Assembly: GCA_037833965.1 (NCBI GenBank)
Contig: AP031354.1
Location: 6,798,001-6,862,000 of the forward strand
Source of the DNA: Marchantia polymorpha subsp. ruderalis
Lineage: Eukaryota > Streptophyta > Marchantiopsida > Marchantiales > Marchantiaceae
Direction of reading: 5' to 3'
Length of the DNA stretch: 64,000 nucleotides
In this document: positions 1 to 10,924 of the stretch, in pieces
Layout of the letters: each line of letters starts with the position of its first letter
Numbering within the stretch: the stretch's first letter is position 1
The notes under the pieces: model-generated
Told to the model about the DNA's origin: nothing
What the model saw: the letters and a program-made list of their open reading frames with translations, nothing else
Databases searched by the model: none
Translations under genes and position numbers: made by a program

Positions 1-588
1 TTCAGGAGGAAAGTGTCTCGCAAGTTCACTCAGAGGTTCTGCAGGAAGTGCCTCCCACTCCGGCTTTTACTGCCCTTCCGCCAGGAACTAGCGGGGGTAC
101 CCGGACTGGACTTCTCACTTCGGAACGAAGCCTCTACGTACGCCGTGGACGTCACCCTCGACTATCACACAAAACGCAGGGAGTGCAGACCCGACTGAGA
201 ACTTACTGAAAACACGATCCAGTAACACACACACAACCTGAATTACAAACCAAGGTTTACACGAAGTAATGAAACTTCACATTGGCATTCAGGGGAAACT
301 TCCCGTAGGAGTACAATCAGGATATGTCACTCGAAGGAGTAAGGGGGAACTGTTCAAGTATCTAACTCGCAGCCGGCTCTGAGTATCAGAAATCACCCGC
401 AGGTGCAGATCCGCACTACTCAAGTCTCTAACCGGGTACTAGCTCTGAACATTCAGCCGAAGGCCTTCAACTACAACATACGGTAACTTCGCTATGCTGC
501 AGCTTCTCTACGTGGTGCCAGGACCAAAACGCACAAACACGCCAAGAAAGTGAGTTCCTGATCTGCACTTCCGAAACTGGAAGAGTCC

Positions 589-617
589 CAAGGCAAAACG
601 CCTTGATCTACTTTATA
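589..617 (-). promoter_or_regulatory. LTR core promoter: TATA box plus hairpin (A1)
   Basis: TATAAA occupies 617-612 on the minus strand. Eleven bases downstream is the inverted repeat CAAGGC-GTTTT-GCCTTG (605-589). Both are present in every LTR here that includes this region, always just after the U3 ORF stop codon. The hairpin falls about where transcription should start. This divides the LTR into a U3 of about 4.2 kb and an R+U5 of about 0.9 kb. The promoter role is inferred. Confidence 0.65.
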
Positions 618-650
618 CTCTCAAAAGATCCTAACTAGCACTACGCTATC

Positions 651-3206
651 CTATCTACCACTCGCAGCATCTGCGCGAAACCAAACTACTCTACTGCACT
701 CAGCAGATCCGGTGCTGCGCCTCCTGCGCGCCGGACTGCTCCGCTTACTATCTCTACCTTGCCAGTCTTCCGACCGGCTGCGTAACCCCAGGCGTCGGAG
801 CGCTGTGGTGACTTCCGACTGCAAGTGCGCCATAGTGTCGCACGCACCCGACAAGAAAGTTTCTAATTTTCTTGCCACTCGCCGCCGACTCCGACTGTCA
901 CCTTCCGTCAAGGCCGCCGCCCGAAGCTCGAACTCCCGGAGTGTAACCCTCTCTTGAGCTGCCACCTCCCAATGGGTGTATCCGTTTAGACAACGAGTCA
1001 CCCGTGCCGCCAACTCTCCTCGTGCCCTGCAGCTGCTCTCCACCTCTGCCAGCTGCATTTCTAAATCCGCACGTTGAGCCCTCAAATCCGAGCACTCGGT
1101 TTGCAAGTTGCACAACAACTCCTCATCCTCCTTGCGGGCTCTTTGACTTTCCTCTAAGGCGCGTGTCTGGCGCGCAAGCTCGGCTGCTAGGACTTTGTTC
1201 TGTCTCCGCTCCTCCTGCAGTTCCGACTCGATCTTTGCCCGTATTAGTTCGGCCTCCGCCTGACTCTTCGTCGCCGCATCCTCCTTCTGCTGCTGCAAGG
1301 CTTGGTACAGCTTCTGGGTGACCGCCAGGTGTTGTCGGAGGGCGGTGTTCCTTTCCACATATACTTGGCAACTAGAGGCCCACTTTGCCACCTTGATCCT
1401 CGTCCTTCGCCTGATAGTCTCCACATAAGACTGCGGTTTTAAGGCACTTCCGTATTTGGATGTCTTGCGATCCAGATATCGCAGGAGTGGAACTATCTGT
1501 TCGCACAGCACCCCTGTTGGCGTTTTCTGCACCGAATCCTCTTCTTGCTCTTCCGAGCTCGTCTCATCCTCAGTCTCGAGGATTTCAGTCGCCACCGAAT
1601 CCCTTGGCGACTCCCTGGAACTGTGGCGCGCAGCAGCTTCTGCTGCGACTGCTGCTCCACTGCCTGCTAAAATATCCAGGGCAGTGGGAGATCCCACTGC
1701 TTGAGCCCCTGTTCCGGCTCGATCTTCGGTTTGTGAAGGGGTCGACGCCGCAGTGACTTTTGTCACTCTTGCACCGCCCGCTTCCGCTGCCTGTCCTTCC
1801 GGCGCAATCTGCGCGGAAGGTGTCCTTGCTGAAGGTGCGTCCGCCGAAGGCGTCCGCATACTGGTCGTTGGCCCCATCCGTCTCGCAGTCGGCGAATCCG
1901 GCTGACTCTCTGTTGTCCGACTCGCAGTCGGCCGACCAGCAGTTGTCCGACTAGGAGTCGGATACACCCTGCGCGTCTTGACTCCACTTGGCCTGTTTGC
2001 TGGTGGCGTTCTTTCAGAAGTGCCTTCCGCCGAAGACGACCCTCTGAGGATTGTTGGCTCGTCAGCCAAACTCTCTTCCGCTTCCGGCCTGCTGTCCGGT
2101 TCAACGCGCCGTTCAGTTGGCCTTCCTTCCGCTTGTCGACCTTCAGTCATCCGACTCGCAGTCGGCCGGTCGTCAGTCCGTCCATCTCCTCCCGAAGGCC
2201 GTGGTGCCTTCTGTGCAGAGGTTTCTGCCGTCTTCCCTAGGACCTGAGCAATTATCTCTTCCTGTGTGAGATTCCGCCGGGTCGGAGTTCGCCTGGTCTC
2301 CTCAGTAACAGTTGGCATTCTGCGTGCCCTCTGTTTTGGTCGACTATGAGGCTCGGGGGTGGGCCGACCACGAGTCGGCGCAGCTGGTACTTCCGGCTGC
2401 CTGTCCTCAGGTCTCTCATCCCACTTCCGCTTGCGCGGAATGCGCTCACTTCGACGTTCTTCTGCTGCTCTGGCTGGAGCCGGAGCCGGAGGCGTACTGG
2501 CAGGTTCCTCGTCCGGATCCGTGTCTACTTCGGCCTCCCTCGAATATCTACCTGGATAAGACCGGCTCAGCTGCGGAAACCGAGTTTTCTCAGCATTCGT
2601 CAAACATCCCATCGCCCGGTAAAACACGATTAAGTAAGGCGATAGATGATTGAGCGTTCCTCCCCTCTCTTCTTGCGCATGTTGGCGCGTCACCTTCCAC
2701 AGGAGCCGTGCCCAATGCACCGGAGCTCCTGACAACACTAGCTCCACGAACTCTACCTGCCAACCATGCATGTAAGCGGTCTTGGTCGGCTGCAATATCT
2801 GCAGCAATGCTGTCGCGACATTTCTCCGCAATCGATCCTTGTAATCCCGAGTCCGGAAACCGTTCTTGGGATGTCTAGCCACCTTGAAGAGCTCATTGTA
2901 AGAGACTTCTTCCTCCTGGGACACTTTCACGCTGTCGGCCTCGAAGAGGAGATCCCCTTCCTCGCCGGCACACCTGCCCAACACCTGCGCCCAATTGCAA
3001 ATTTCCCATCTCTCTGGGTGTGGGCGAAATCCGCGAGAAGGCTTGTGTCTCTCTTGCAGATACTCGCGCACCATCTCCGGACACGTCCAATTCCACCCCC
3101 AGAGGAGAAAATCGAGCTTCAGCCTCGTCAGCACATCTTGAAATGCGCGTAGACCGATCTGCGGCACCCTGAGTGGAGACACTCGCAGTTGGGGAACCTT
3201 CGACAT
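651..3206 (-). CDS. LTR (U3)-encoded protein, 851 aa, intact, unknown function
   Basis: This uninterrupted ORF lies inside the LTR, in the same sense as the retrotransposon. I chose the ATG before SKVPQLRVSPLRVPQ because the context AACGCAATG is kept in family B at the aligned position; in-frame GTG-type codons upstream are not needed. Residues 1-225 form a conserved domain (LDFLLWGWNW about 31-40, GFRTRDYKDRLRR about 116-128, NHLSPYLIVFYRAMGCLT about 186-203). Residues 226-560 are low-complexity Pro/Thr/Ser/Arg/Glu, with an NLS-like PRKRKW near 258 and repeated TASRTTESR-like units. Residues 565-619 are a second conserved block (IVPLLRYLDRKTSKY). Residues 620-734 are heptad-rich and coiled-coil-like. 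The end is basic (PARRRRSTGSAECS). There is no signal peptide or membrane segment, so a fusogenic envelope is unlikely. I do not recognise the family. A structural, nucleic-acid-binding or host-factor role is speculation. Confidence 0.85.
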   Translation of the reverse strand: MSKVPQLRVSPLRVPQIGLRAFQDVLTRLKLDFLLWGWNWTCPEMVREYLQERHKPSRGFRPHPERWEICNWAQVLGRCAGEEGDLLFEADSVKVSQEEEVSYNELFKVARHPKNGFRTRDYKDRLRRNVATALLQILQPTKTAYMHGWQVEFVELVLSGAPVHWARLLWKVTRQHAQEERGGTLNHLSPYLIVFYRAMGCLTNAEKTRFPQLSRSYPGRYSREAEVDTDPDEEPASTPPAPAPARAAEERRSERIPRKRKWDERPEDRQPEVPAAPTRGRPTPEPHSRPKQRARRMPTVTEETRRTPTRRNLTQEEIIAQVLGKTAETSAQKAPRPSGGDGRTDDRPTASRMTEGRQAEGRPTERRVEPDSRPEAEESLADEPTILRGSSSAEGTSERTPPANRPSGVKTRRVYPTPSRTTAGRPTASRTTESQPDSPTARRMGPTTSMRTPSADAPSARTPSAQIAPEGQAAEAGGARVTKVTAASTPSQTEDRAGTGAQAVGSPTALDILAGSGAAVAAEAAARHSSRESPRDSVATEILETEDETSSEEQEEDSVQKTPTGVLCEQIVPLLRYLDRKTSKYGSALKPQSYVETIRRRTRIKVAKWASSCQVYVERNTALRQHLAVTQKLYQALQQQKEDAATKSQAEAELIRAKIESELQEERRQNKVLAAELARQTRALEESQRARKEDEELLCNLQTECSDLRAQRADLEMQLAEVESSCRARGELAARVTRCLNGYTHWEVAAQERVTLREFELRAAALTEGDSRSRRRVARKLETFLSGACDTMAHLQSEVTTALRRLGLRSRSEDWQGRDSKRSSPARRRRSTGSAECSRVVWFRADAASGR

Positions 3207-4560
3207 TGCGTTGCCTGCACACACAAACGTTCTCCCTTTCGCTCACTCTCTCACAATCGCCACTGCGCGTCGGCCACTCAAGCACTGACTGCTCACTCTC
3301 TCTGCGCTCGTTCAAGATCGCTACTCCCAATTCTTTCAAGGTCCGCCAAGATCCTTGTGCAACTCGTCTCCGCACTCTCTACTCTCACTGCAGGTCGTTC
3401 CGCCCTTGCGCGTAATCTTGGAACTGGAAATCGCAAAGTCAAGAATGAGAGAATGAGACTGGAGCGCAGTCTTTTCTTCTCCGATTTCAAGAACGTCCAA
3501 CGTTCTTACTGGTTGCAACGTACGCAGCCGGCTATACGGCTTAACGGTTCGCCCTTTGCATGCGCGAATTCACGTCTCCGCATTGCGCGCATTCGCATGC
3601 TTAAACGTTGAATTCTCCCGCCGCCGCCACCTTCCGGACTCGAGTCCGCTGCAGGGTATACGTCGGCCCTGTTGTCTTTTCCTAACCCGCCCTTCTCCGG
3701 AGGCGTGTCGCCGCTGGTGCGTTCATTATCCGTCGGCGCCTTGCTGGAGGCGCACATCCAGCCGGAGCGAATTACGCCGGCGCGCAGTCGTACCGCCTAT
3801 TTTGTCCTTTATGCCTTGTCCGTTGCTGCCAGCGCATATCCGTCAGCGCAACTCATGCCAGCGCATCCGGCCGTCAGCGCCACGTCGGAGGCGTACATCC
3901 GACCGGCGCTTTCCTTCCATGAACAGCCGCCAAGGGCGCTTCCGACTCTGAGTTGGTTTCCTCCTGTGAGCGCGTGATTCCGCCGAAGGCGCATCGCCGA
4001 GGGCGTACGGGAATCCTTTCCGGCTGTGAACCCTAGCGCGAACGGCGCATGTCCGGCTACGAGTTTTCCGACGCTCATAACTTCTCCATTCCTGATCCAT
4101 CTCCGGCGCTCTTGGACTCGTTAGAACGAGCGTCCCGAGCTCTTTCTAATGCAACTTCAACCAACTGGATCTACCGTGTATCCCGATTGTTATGAAGGTT
4201 TTCCCTTTCCGCGCTAGCGGCGCTTCGCCGAAGGCGCACTCATGGTCGGATGCCTTTAGAGGTCCGGGCCCTTCTCCTGACGTCTTTAGCAAAACCTCCT
4301 CCTGAGGTGTCTGCGCCGGAAGCGTAGCTTCTTTATACGCTAGAGGCGCGTGAGTAGAGACACCTCAAAAAGGAGCTTTTGCCGAAGGCGCCGAAGACGT
4401 TGACGTTGGTACATCCGACTACGTGATTCTTTGTGCCCTCGTGACGATCTCATCAATCCACTCTATTTAGCGTACCCTTCTCTAGCTACAAACACTGCTT
4501 TGGTACTAGTTTTCTAAAATTGTTTAAATTCTGCAAAAAAACAAAAAGTGTGTTACCACA

Positions 4561-5535
4561 TGCTGCGAGTGGTAGATAGGATAGCGTAGTGCTAGTTAGG
4601 ATCTTTTGAGAGTATAAAGTAGATCAAGGCGTTTTGCCTTGGGACTCTTCCAGTTTCGGAAGTGCAGATCAGGAACTCACTTTCTTGGCGTGTTTGTGCA
4701 TTTTGGTCCTGGCACCACGTAGAGAAGCTGCAGCATAGCGAAGTTACCGTATGTTGTAGTTGAAGGCCTTCGGCTGAATGTTCAGAGCTAGTACCCGGTT
4801 AGAGACTTGAGTAGTGCGGATCTGCACCTGCGGGTGATTTCTGATACTCAGAGCCGGCTGCGAGTTAGATACTTGAACAGTTCCCCCTTACTCCTTCGAG
4901 TGACATATCCTGATTGTACTCCTACGGGAAGTTTCCCCTGAATGCCAATGTGAAGTTTCATTACTTCGTGTAAACCTTGGTTTGTAATTCAGGTTGTGTG
5001 TGTGTTACTGGATCGTGTTTTCAGTAAGTTCTCAGTCGGGTCTGCACTCCCTGCGTTTTGTGTGATAGTCGAGGGTGACGTCCACGGCGTACGTAGAGGC
5101 TTCGTTCCGAAGTGAGAAGTCCAGTCCGGGTACCCCCGCTAGTTCCTGGCGGAAGGGCAGTAAAAGCCGGAGTGGGAGGCACTTCCTGCAGAACCTCTGA
5201 GTGAACTTGCGAGACACTTTCCTCCTGAAATCCGAAGCGGAGGTCCTGACCGACCTCCGAGTTGTGCTTTTTGCCAGTTTCAGGTGTGTGTGTGTGTGTT
5301 GAGTGACCAAGCTGTACCGTGCATCCTCCGAGCATCCTCCGAGTTGAGATCCTCCTCCGAGTCGAGCCTCCGAGTCGAGCACTGCAGTATTTCTGGGAGT
5401 GACAGTCGCCTAGAATTCAAACTCTACCAAAAGTCTGTTAAATGTGACACTTTTACTCTGTGTGTTGCCTCTGTCCCTGTGGGTTCGATCTTTTTACCAC
5501 CATACTGCAGTTTTAGCCTTTGGTGGGTTATTACA
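4561..5535 (+). mobile_element. Family A LTR (A2), right-hand part, plus orientation
   Basis: This is the end of a plus-oriented family A LTR. It begins within the last codons of the U3 ORF (AASGR-stop), passes the TATA box and R/U5, and ends GGTGGGTTATTACA at 5535. The rest of this LTR lies left of the window because A1 is inserted in it. The right flank gtgcc (5536-5540) begins the interior of another, minus-oriented LTR (3' LTR of E1), so A2 is itself an insertion. The U5 carries (GT)n runs near 4995-5007 and 5284-5300. There is no gene in this stretch beyond the ORF end. Confidence 0.88.
4613..4641 (+). promoter_or_regulatory. LTR core promoter: TATA box plus hairpin (A2)
   Basis: TATAAA lies at 4613-4618 and the inverted repeat CAAGGC-GTTTT-GCCTTG at 4625-4641, the same arrangement as in the other LTRs. 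It is about 890 bp from the U5 end of the LTR. Confidence 0.6.
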
Positions 5536-5609
5536 GTGCCAGGACCAAAATGCACAAACACGCCAAGAAAGTGAGTTCCTGATCTGCACTTCCGAAACTG
5601 GAAGAGTCC

Positions 5610-5638
5610 CAAGGCAAAACGCCTTGATCTACTTTATA
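5610..5638 (-). promoter_or_regulatory. LTR core promoter: TATA box plus hairpin (E1 3' LTR)
   Basis: TATAAA at 5638-5633 on the minus strand is followed by the CAAGGC/GCCTTG hairpin at 5626-5610. It duplicates the arrangement of the other family A LTRs. Confidence 0.6.
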
Positions 5639-5670
5639 CCCTCTAAGGTCCTAACTAACACTACGCTATC

Positions 5671-6565
5671 CTATCTGCTACTCGCAACACCTGCATGAAA
5701 CCAAACTACGCTACTGCACTTTGCAGATCCGGTGCTGCGCCTCCTGCGCGCCGGACTGCCTCGCTCTCTATCTCTACCTTGCCAATCTTCCGACCGGCTG
5801 CGCAAGCCCAGTCGCCGAAGGGCTGCAGTCACTTCCGACTCCAAGTGCGCCATAGTGTCGCGCGCACCCGACAAGAAGGCTTCTAATTTCCTTGCTACTC
5901 GCCGCCGACTCCGACTGTCACCCTCCGTCAATGCCGCCGCCCGAAGCTCAAACTCCCTGAGTGTGATCTTCTCTTGAGCTGCCACCTCCCAATGGGCGTA
6001 TCCTTTTAGACAGTGAGTCACCCGCGTCGCCAACTCCTCTCGCGTCCGGCAGCTGCCTTCCACCTCTGCTAGCTGCATTTCCCCATCTGCGCGCTGCGCC
6101 CTCAAATCCGCGCACTCGGATTGCAAGTTGCGCAACAATTCCTCATCCTCCTTGCGTGTACTTTGACTTTCTTCTAAGGCGCGCTTCTGGCGCGCAAGCT
6201 CTTCTGTTAAGATGCGGTTTTGTCTCCGCTCTTCCTGCAATTCCGACTCGATCTTTGCCCGCATTAGCTCGGCATCCGCCTGGTCTTTCGTCGCCGCATC
6301 CTCCCTTTGTTGTTGCAGGGTTTGGTATAGCTTCTGCGTGATCGCCAGATGCGTTCCTTCGGAGGGCAGTGTTCCTATCTTGCAATGTTTGGCACCTAGA
6401 GGCCCAAGTGGCCACCTTGCTCCTCGTCCTGCGCTTGACAGTCTCCACGTAAGACTGCGGTTTTCCGGAACCCGAGTACTTGGATGTCTTGCGATCCAAA
6501 TATCGCAGGAGTGGAACTATCTGCTCGCACAACACCCCTGTTGGCGTTTTCTGCACAGAGTCCTC
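5671..6565 (-). pseudogene. U3 ORF remnant (C-terminal part) in E1 3' LTR
   Basis: This carries the second conserved block, coiled coil and basic tail of the 851-aa protein (about the last 290 residues). It is broken twice. The N-terminal two thirds are deleted at 6561-6565. A small insertion near 6350 (in the stretch aligned with LRQHLAVTQKLY) shifts the frame, so block and tail are in different frames. It is not expected to be functional. Confidence 0.8.
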
Positions 6566-6589
6566 AATTGTGAGCGCCCACGCGAACAT

Positions 6590-9422
6590 TTACACGTGGT
6601 ATTTCTTCAGACGCCACCCGTTCACGCGGGTGCCTAGCTATTCTCCTGTCAATTCTGCGAGCTGGATTGAGCCATTGGGGAAAACTTCGATCACCTTGTA
6701 TGGTCCCATCCATCTCAAGTGTAGCTTGCCTGGAAATCTAGCATGTCTGCTATCATAGAGCAGAGCCAAGTCGCCCTTCTCGAGTAGTACTGGTTTGAGT
6801 CTCCGATCGTACTTCTCCTTCCGCCTGAGCTGTAGTTGCTTTGTTCGATCTTCGGCCTCTTGACGTCTTTCTTCTAGTGCCATGACTTCTTGCAGTCGAT
6901 AGGCCTGACTTTCTTCCGCATCCAGCCTCCTTTGATCTAAGGTCCTCTTTGTGGGTATCTCGAATTCGATAGGTAAGATCGGATGCTGCACATAAACCAG
7001 AAAGTTAGGTGTTTGCCTGGTGGTGACTTTCTCTGCAGTTCTGTATGCCCATAAGGCGGCTGGTAACTTGGTGTCCCAGTCGTGAGCATGGTTCACAGTC
7101 ACCTTGAGGAGTATCTTGCAGAGTAATCCATTGGATTTCTCTGTCAGACCATTCGCCTTGGGGTTGTATGGAGTAGTCTTCCGATGCTTAATCTGGAAGT
7201 GCCGCGTCAAACTTTCTATCACCTGATTCAAAAAGTGCGTTCCCCTGTCACTGACTATTTCTAGTGGACACCCGTAGCGTGTGATGATTGATTCGAATAG
7301 GAACCTTGCTACTGCTGCTACGTCGTCGTGCCTTGTGGCCTCTGCCTCCACCATCTTGGTCGCATAGTCCGTTGCTACCAATATGTAGCGCCTGCGCGTG
7401 CCTTTAGTGACAGGTTGTATTGGTCCCACGAAGTCGATCCCCCATTTTTCAAATGGTGCCAATGGCATGATCGGTGTCAGAGGCCATCTCGTGGTCGGAG
7501 TCGGCCTTCCCGTTCTTTGGCAGCTATCGCATTTGCGAACGTAGTCGTGTACGTCTTTGAACATCGTCGGCCACCAGTACCCTGCATTCACAATTTTGGT
7601 CACCGTATTCTTGGTGGCGTAATGACCACCAGCGTCTTCTGTGTGCATGGCTTTAACGACTCGCGGAACTTCGGACTCCTCTAAGCATCTGCACAGCCTC
7701 TCATCTGCCATTTTCTTAAATAAGACCCCCTGTTGGAGCTGGTAAGGTCCCGCTTTATGAACGAAGACTGTGCGCTGCTCCGCATCCAATCCTTCCGGAC
7801 ATTGGAGTGTGAGCAGAAACCTGTACAAGTCCGCATACTTGGACTCATGGCTGGCGGACAACTGAAAAAGTTGTTCGTCGGGAAAATCATCCACTACTTC
7901 CTCTTCTATGGGTTCGGTCCATAGTCTGGAGAGGTAGTCCGCGTTCTCATGGTGAACGCCCTTCCTAGTCTGCACAGTGTAGGTGAATTCCTGCAGCACT
8001 AGTACCCACCTGGCAATTCGTCCGGACAGATCCGCCTTCTTCACCAGGTGCTGTAATGCGTAATGATCCACATGAAACACGAACTCATAGCAGATCAAAT
8101 AATGTCTGAACTTCTTACAGGAATACACCATTCCCAACGCCTCCCTCTAAGTTGTTGTGTACTTCTTCTCTGCTGCTAACAACTGACGGCTCGCGAAGTA
8201 AATCGGGTAGTCCTTCTTGTTGTCGTTCTTCTGACTGAGAACCACTCCGATTGCAAATGCCGACGTGTCTACATAGACATGGAAGGGTCTGTTCCAATCC
8301 GGACTTCTCAGAACCGGAGCAGTCGTCAGTTTAGCTTTGAGTGTTTCAAAGGCTAGTTGTTGCTCCTTGCCCCACACATAGGGTTCCTCCTTCTTAAGCA
8401 ACTTCGTCAGATCGGCTGCCAAGATGGCGTACATATTTATGAACCTTCTGTAATAGCCTACATGGCCAAGGAAGGCCCTCAACTCACGCAGGTTCGTCGG
8501 CGGCTGAAGTTCGAGAATAATCTTCACCTTCTCTACATCCACCGCAATGCCATCGGACGAAACTCTGTGCCCCAGCAGGATTCCGCTGGTCATAAAGAAA
8601 AAACACTTCTCAGGGTGCAAGGACAAGCTGCTTTCCCAACATCTGTCAAACGTCTGCCGAAGGTGGTTAAGGTGCTCTGCCCTCTTGCCGAAGACACAAA
8701 AGTCATCGATGAAAATTTCCAGGAACTTCCTCAGGTGCTCTTGGAAGATGTTTGTCATCATCCGTTGGAACGTCGCTGGCGCGTTGCACAACCCGAAAGG
8801 CATCTTGTGATAAGCGTAGGTTCCCCAATCGGTCGTGAAGGTTGTTTTGTCCTTGTCCTGTTCTCTGATGGACACCTGGTTGTAGCCGGAGAACCCGTCT
8901 AGGAAACTGTAACATTCATGCCCTGCGACATGATTCAAAATAGAGTCCGTAAAAGGGAGAGGGTGATGGTCCTTCCTCGTTGCTGCGTTCAGCTTCCGGA
9001 AGTCCATGCATACCCGGATCTTACCCGTCAGTTTCTTGGGCACGATTACAATAGGCGACACCCACTCGCTACTGAGTACCGGGTAGATGATCCCTACGCT
9101 CAGGTACTTATCGATTTCGTCCTTCACCAATAATGAATATTTTGGGTTGAGCCTGTATTGGCGTTGGCGAACCGGAACTGCCTCGTCCAACAAGTCGGTC
9201 CTGTGCTCTCCATACCTTGCAGGTATGCCTTTCATGTCTTCAATCTTCCATGCGAAGACATCCTCATACTGGCGAAGAAACGCCTGTACCCTGTTCAACT
9301 CTTCTCCTTGTACATGGCTTGACACCTTCAAGCCTTTGTCTGGACTGAGCTGCAGTTCGCAGCAGTCACTTGGGTCGACAATCCCCTCTGTGTGACTGAT
9401 CTCGCTTCTGCCCAGTCCGACT
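6590..9422 (-). pseudogene. pol: E1 pol (RT-RNase H-integrase), interrupted
   Basis: This is Ty3/gypsy pol in the order reverse transcriptase (KIRVCMDFRKLNAA, then FIDDFCVFG as active site), RNase H (YVDTSAFAIG, HVDHYALQ), and integrase (zinc-binding H-x6-H and CDSCQ, then the D,D,E core in GIDFVGP, SDRGTHF and NGLTEKSN). The C-terminal module has the GPYKVIE motif and no chromodomain. Two in-frame nonsense changes are visible: one at 8147-8149 in the RNase H (the Glu codon of the TTTEREALG motif), and one at 6638-6640, 16 residues before the usual end. On the right, the beginning of pol is separated by solo LTR B1 inserted at 9423; the first codons resume at 19415. Intact copies are 946 aa after the readthrough stop. 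Confidence 0.9.
9418..9422. repeat. Target site duplication of B1 (left copy, cgact)
   Basis: The pentamer cgact at 9418-9422 is repeated at 19415-19419. Removing 9423-19419 restores the gag-pol sequence seen uninterrupted in E2 and E3, which proves the insertion. Confidence 0.95.
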
Positions 9423-10859
9423 TGTGGTACCCCACTTTTGGTAATTTTGAGGAAATTAAAACATTTTTGGAAAAAAACTGTACCCTGGCAGCATTGTAAA
9501 TAGCCTTCGGTACATCAAAACAGAGTGAATCCGGAAGATCGCGGGGATTCTCGAGGGATCTTGTAGAATCTAGGATTTGGGGTGCAGCAGTAAGGATGGG
9601 CACCACCCTCCCTGCGAGCTCTGCAGTTAGGATCCCTGCGACGCAAGGCGCAAAACCCGCCTTCGGAGGTTGCGTCCGCGGCGGTAAGGAAATCCTTCAT
9701 AATTAGGTCAACCCTCGGGCGCCTTGACCGAGTTAGGGTCTCGTTGGAAAGAGCTCGACGCACTGATTCCAACGAGTCCAAGAACGCTTGGAACGGATAA
9801 GGACTTAGGGAGTTATCACTATTGGAAGATACGTAGACGTTCGCCTTCGGCGGAAGGAGTTCGCCACCGGCGGGAATTCCGCCTACGCGGAAGGGGGAAT
9901 CAAGTTTTGTCCTATTGTAATAACCCACTAAAGGCTAAAACTGCAATATAGTGGTAGAAAGGTCGAACCCACAGGGACAGAGGAACACACAGGGTACAAA
10001 GTGTCACGTTTTAACAGACTATTGAGGAGTTTGAATTCTCAGGCAACTGTCACTCCCAGAAATACTGCAAGTGTCCACTCGGAGCGCACTCGGAGGTCGC
10101 ACAGTGCAGCGTAACACACACACACACACACACCTGAAACTACAGAACACAACCCAGAGATCCGTTAGGACCTCTACTTCAAGATTTCAGGGGGAAAGTC
10201 TCTCGCGAGCACACTCGGCAAAGCTGCGGGCAGTGACTTCCAACTCCGGCTTTTACAACACTTCCACTAGCTTGCTGCTAGTGTAGGAAACCCGGTTTGG
10301 ACTGCCTACTTCGGATCGAAGTCACTCCTACGCGGTGAACAACACTCTCAACTCACAAAACGCGCAGAGAACACAGGTCCGCACTGAAGGACTCACTGTG
10401 AAACATTCCAGTAACACAACAACAGTCTATTGAAGAGTTTGAATTCTCAGGCACTTGTCATTCCCAGAAATACTACAGGGGTTACCCTCAAGGCACCTGC
10501 TGCAGCGTAACCTGAATTTACAACCAAGGCTTACACGAAGTAGCAAAACTTCACTTTGGCATTCAGGGGAAAAATCCCAAGGGAGTACAATCAGAAAGAA
10601 ACACTCGAAGGTGTAGGGGCGAAACTGTTCAAGTATCTAACTAGTCACTGGCTCTGAGCATCGGCAGTCACCCGCAGGTGCAGATCCGAACTACTCAAGT
10701 CTCTAACCAATGGACTAGCTCTGAACATTCGGCCGAAGGCCTTCAGCTACAAAATGCGGAACGCTAAGTTGTAACTCCTCGTGCGTGGTGACATAACTCA
10801 AGGACACAAACACGCAAAGGAAATGGGTTCCTGATCTACACTTCTGATGGGAAAGAACC

Positions 10860-10888
10860 CCAGGCAAAACGCCTGGAACTATTTTATA
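10860..10888 (-). promoter_or_regulatory. LTR core promoter: TATA box plus hairpin (B2)
   Basis: TATAAA lies at 10888-10883 on the minus strand and the hairpin CCAGGC-GTTTT-GCCTGG at 10876-10860. Compared with family A (CAAGGC/GCCTTG), the second base pair changes from A-T to C-G on both sides, so pairing is preserved. Confidence 0.65.
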
Positions 10889-10924
10889 CCTTCTAAGTCC
10901 TACCTAGCACTACACTGCACTACG

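Larger units (their letters stand above)
1..4560 (-). mobile_element. Family A LTR (A1), left end cut by window
   Basis: Read on the minus strand, this LTR begins TGTGGTAACACAC at 4560 and runs off the left edge. Alignment by eye with the complete copy at 32760-37617 shows that about 292 bp of its U5 end lie outside the window. Order on the minus strand: about 1.35 kb of leader (4560-3207), an intact 851-aa ORF (3206-651), TATA box (617-612), promoter hairpin, then R/U5. The right flank (4561 onward) is the interior of an oppositely oriented family A LTR, so A1 is nested in it. The flanking pentamer is tgctg; the matching left copy would be outside the window. Whether this is a solo LTR or the end of a full element cannot be decided. 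Confidence 0.9.
5536..6565 (-). mobile_element. Element E1 3' LTR remnant (family A)
   Basis: This is a family A LTR interior in minus orientation: part of R, the TATA box (5633-5638), and the C-terminal third of the U3 ORF. On the right it stops abruptly at about 6561-6565, where the ORF sequence is joined directly to the E1 pol 3' end. The missing part is the first two thirds of the LTR plus the polypurine tract. The junction shares the pentamer tcctc, present both in the intact ORF and just inside the polypurine tract of the complete copies. A microhomology-mediated deletion is the simplest explanation. The left part is outside the window beyond A2. Confidence 0.85.

Noticed and set aside
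1-5535. Long terminal inverted repeats around the 851-aa ORF, as in a DNA transposon
   Set aside because: The inverted arms are two oppositely oriented LTRs (A1 inserted in A2). In E1-E4 the same sequences sit in LTR positions next to a primer binding site and polypurine tract.
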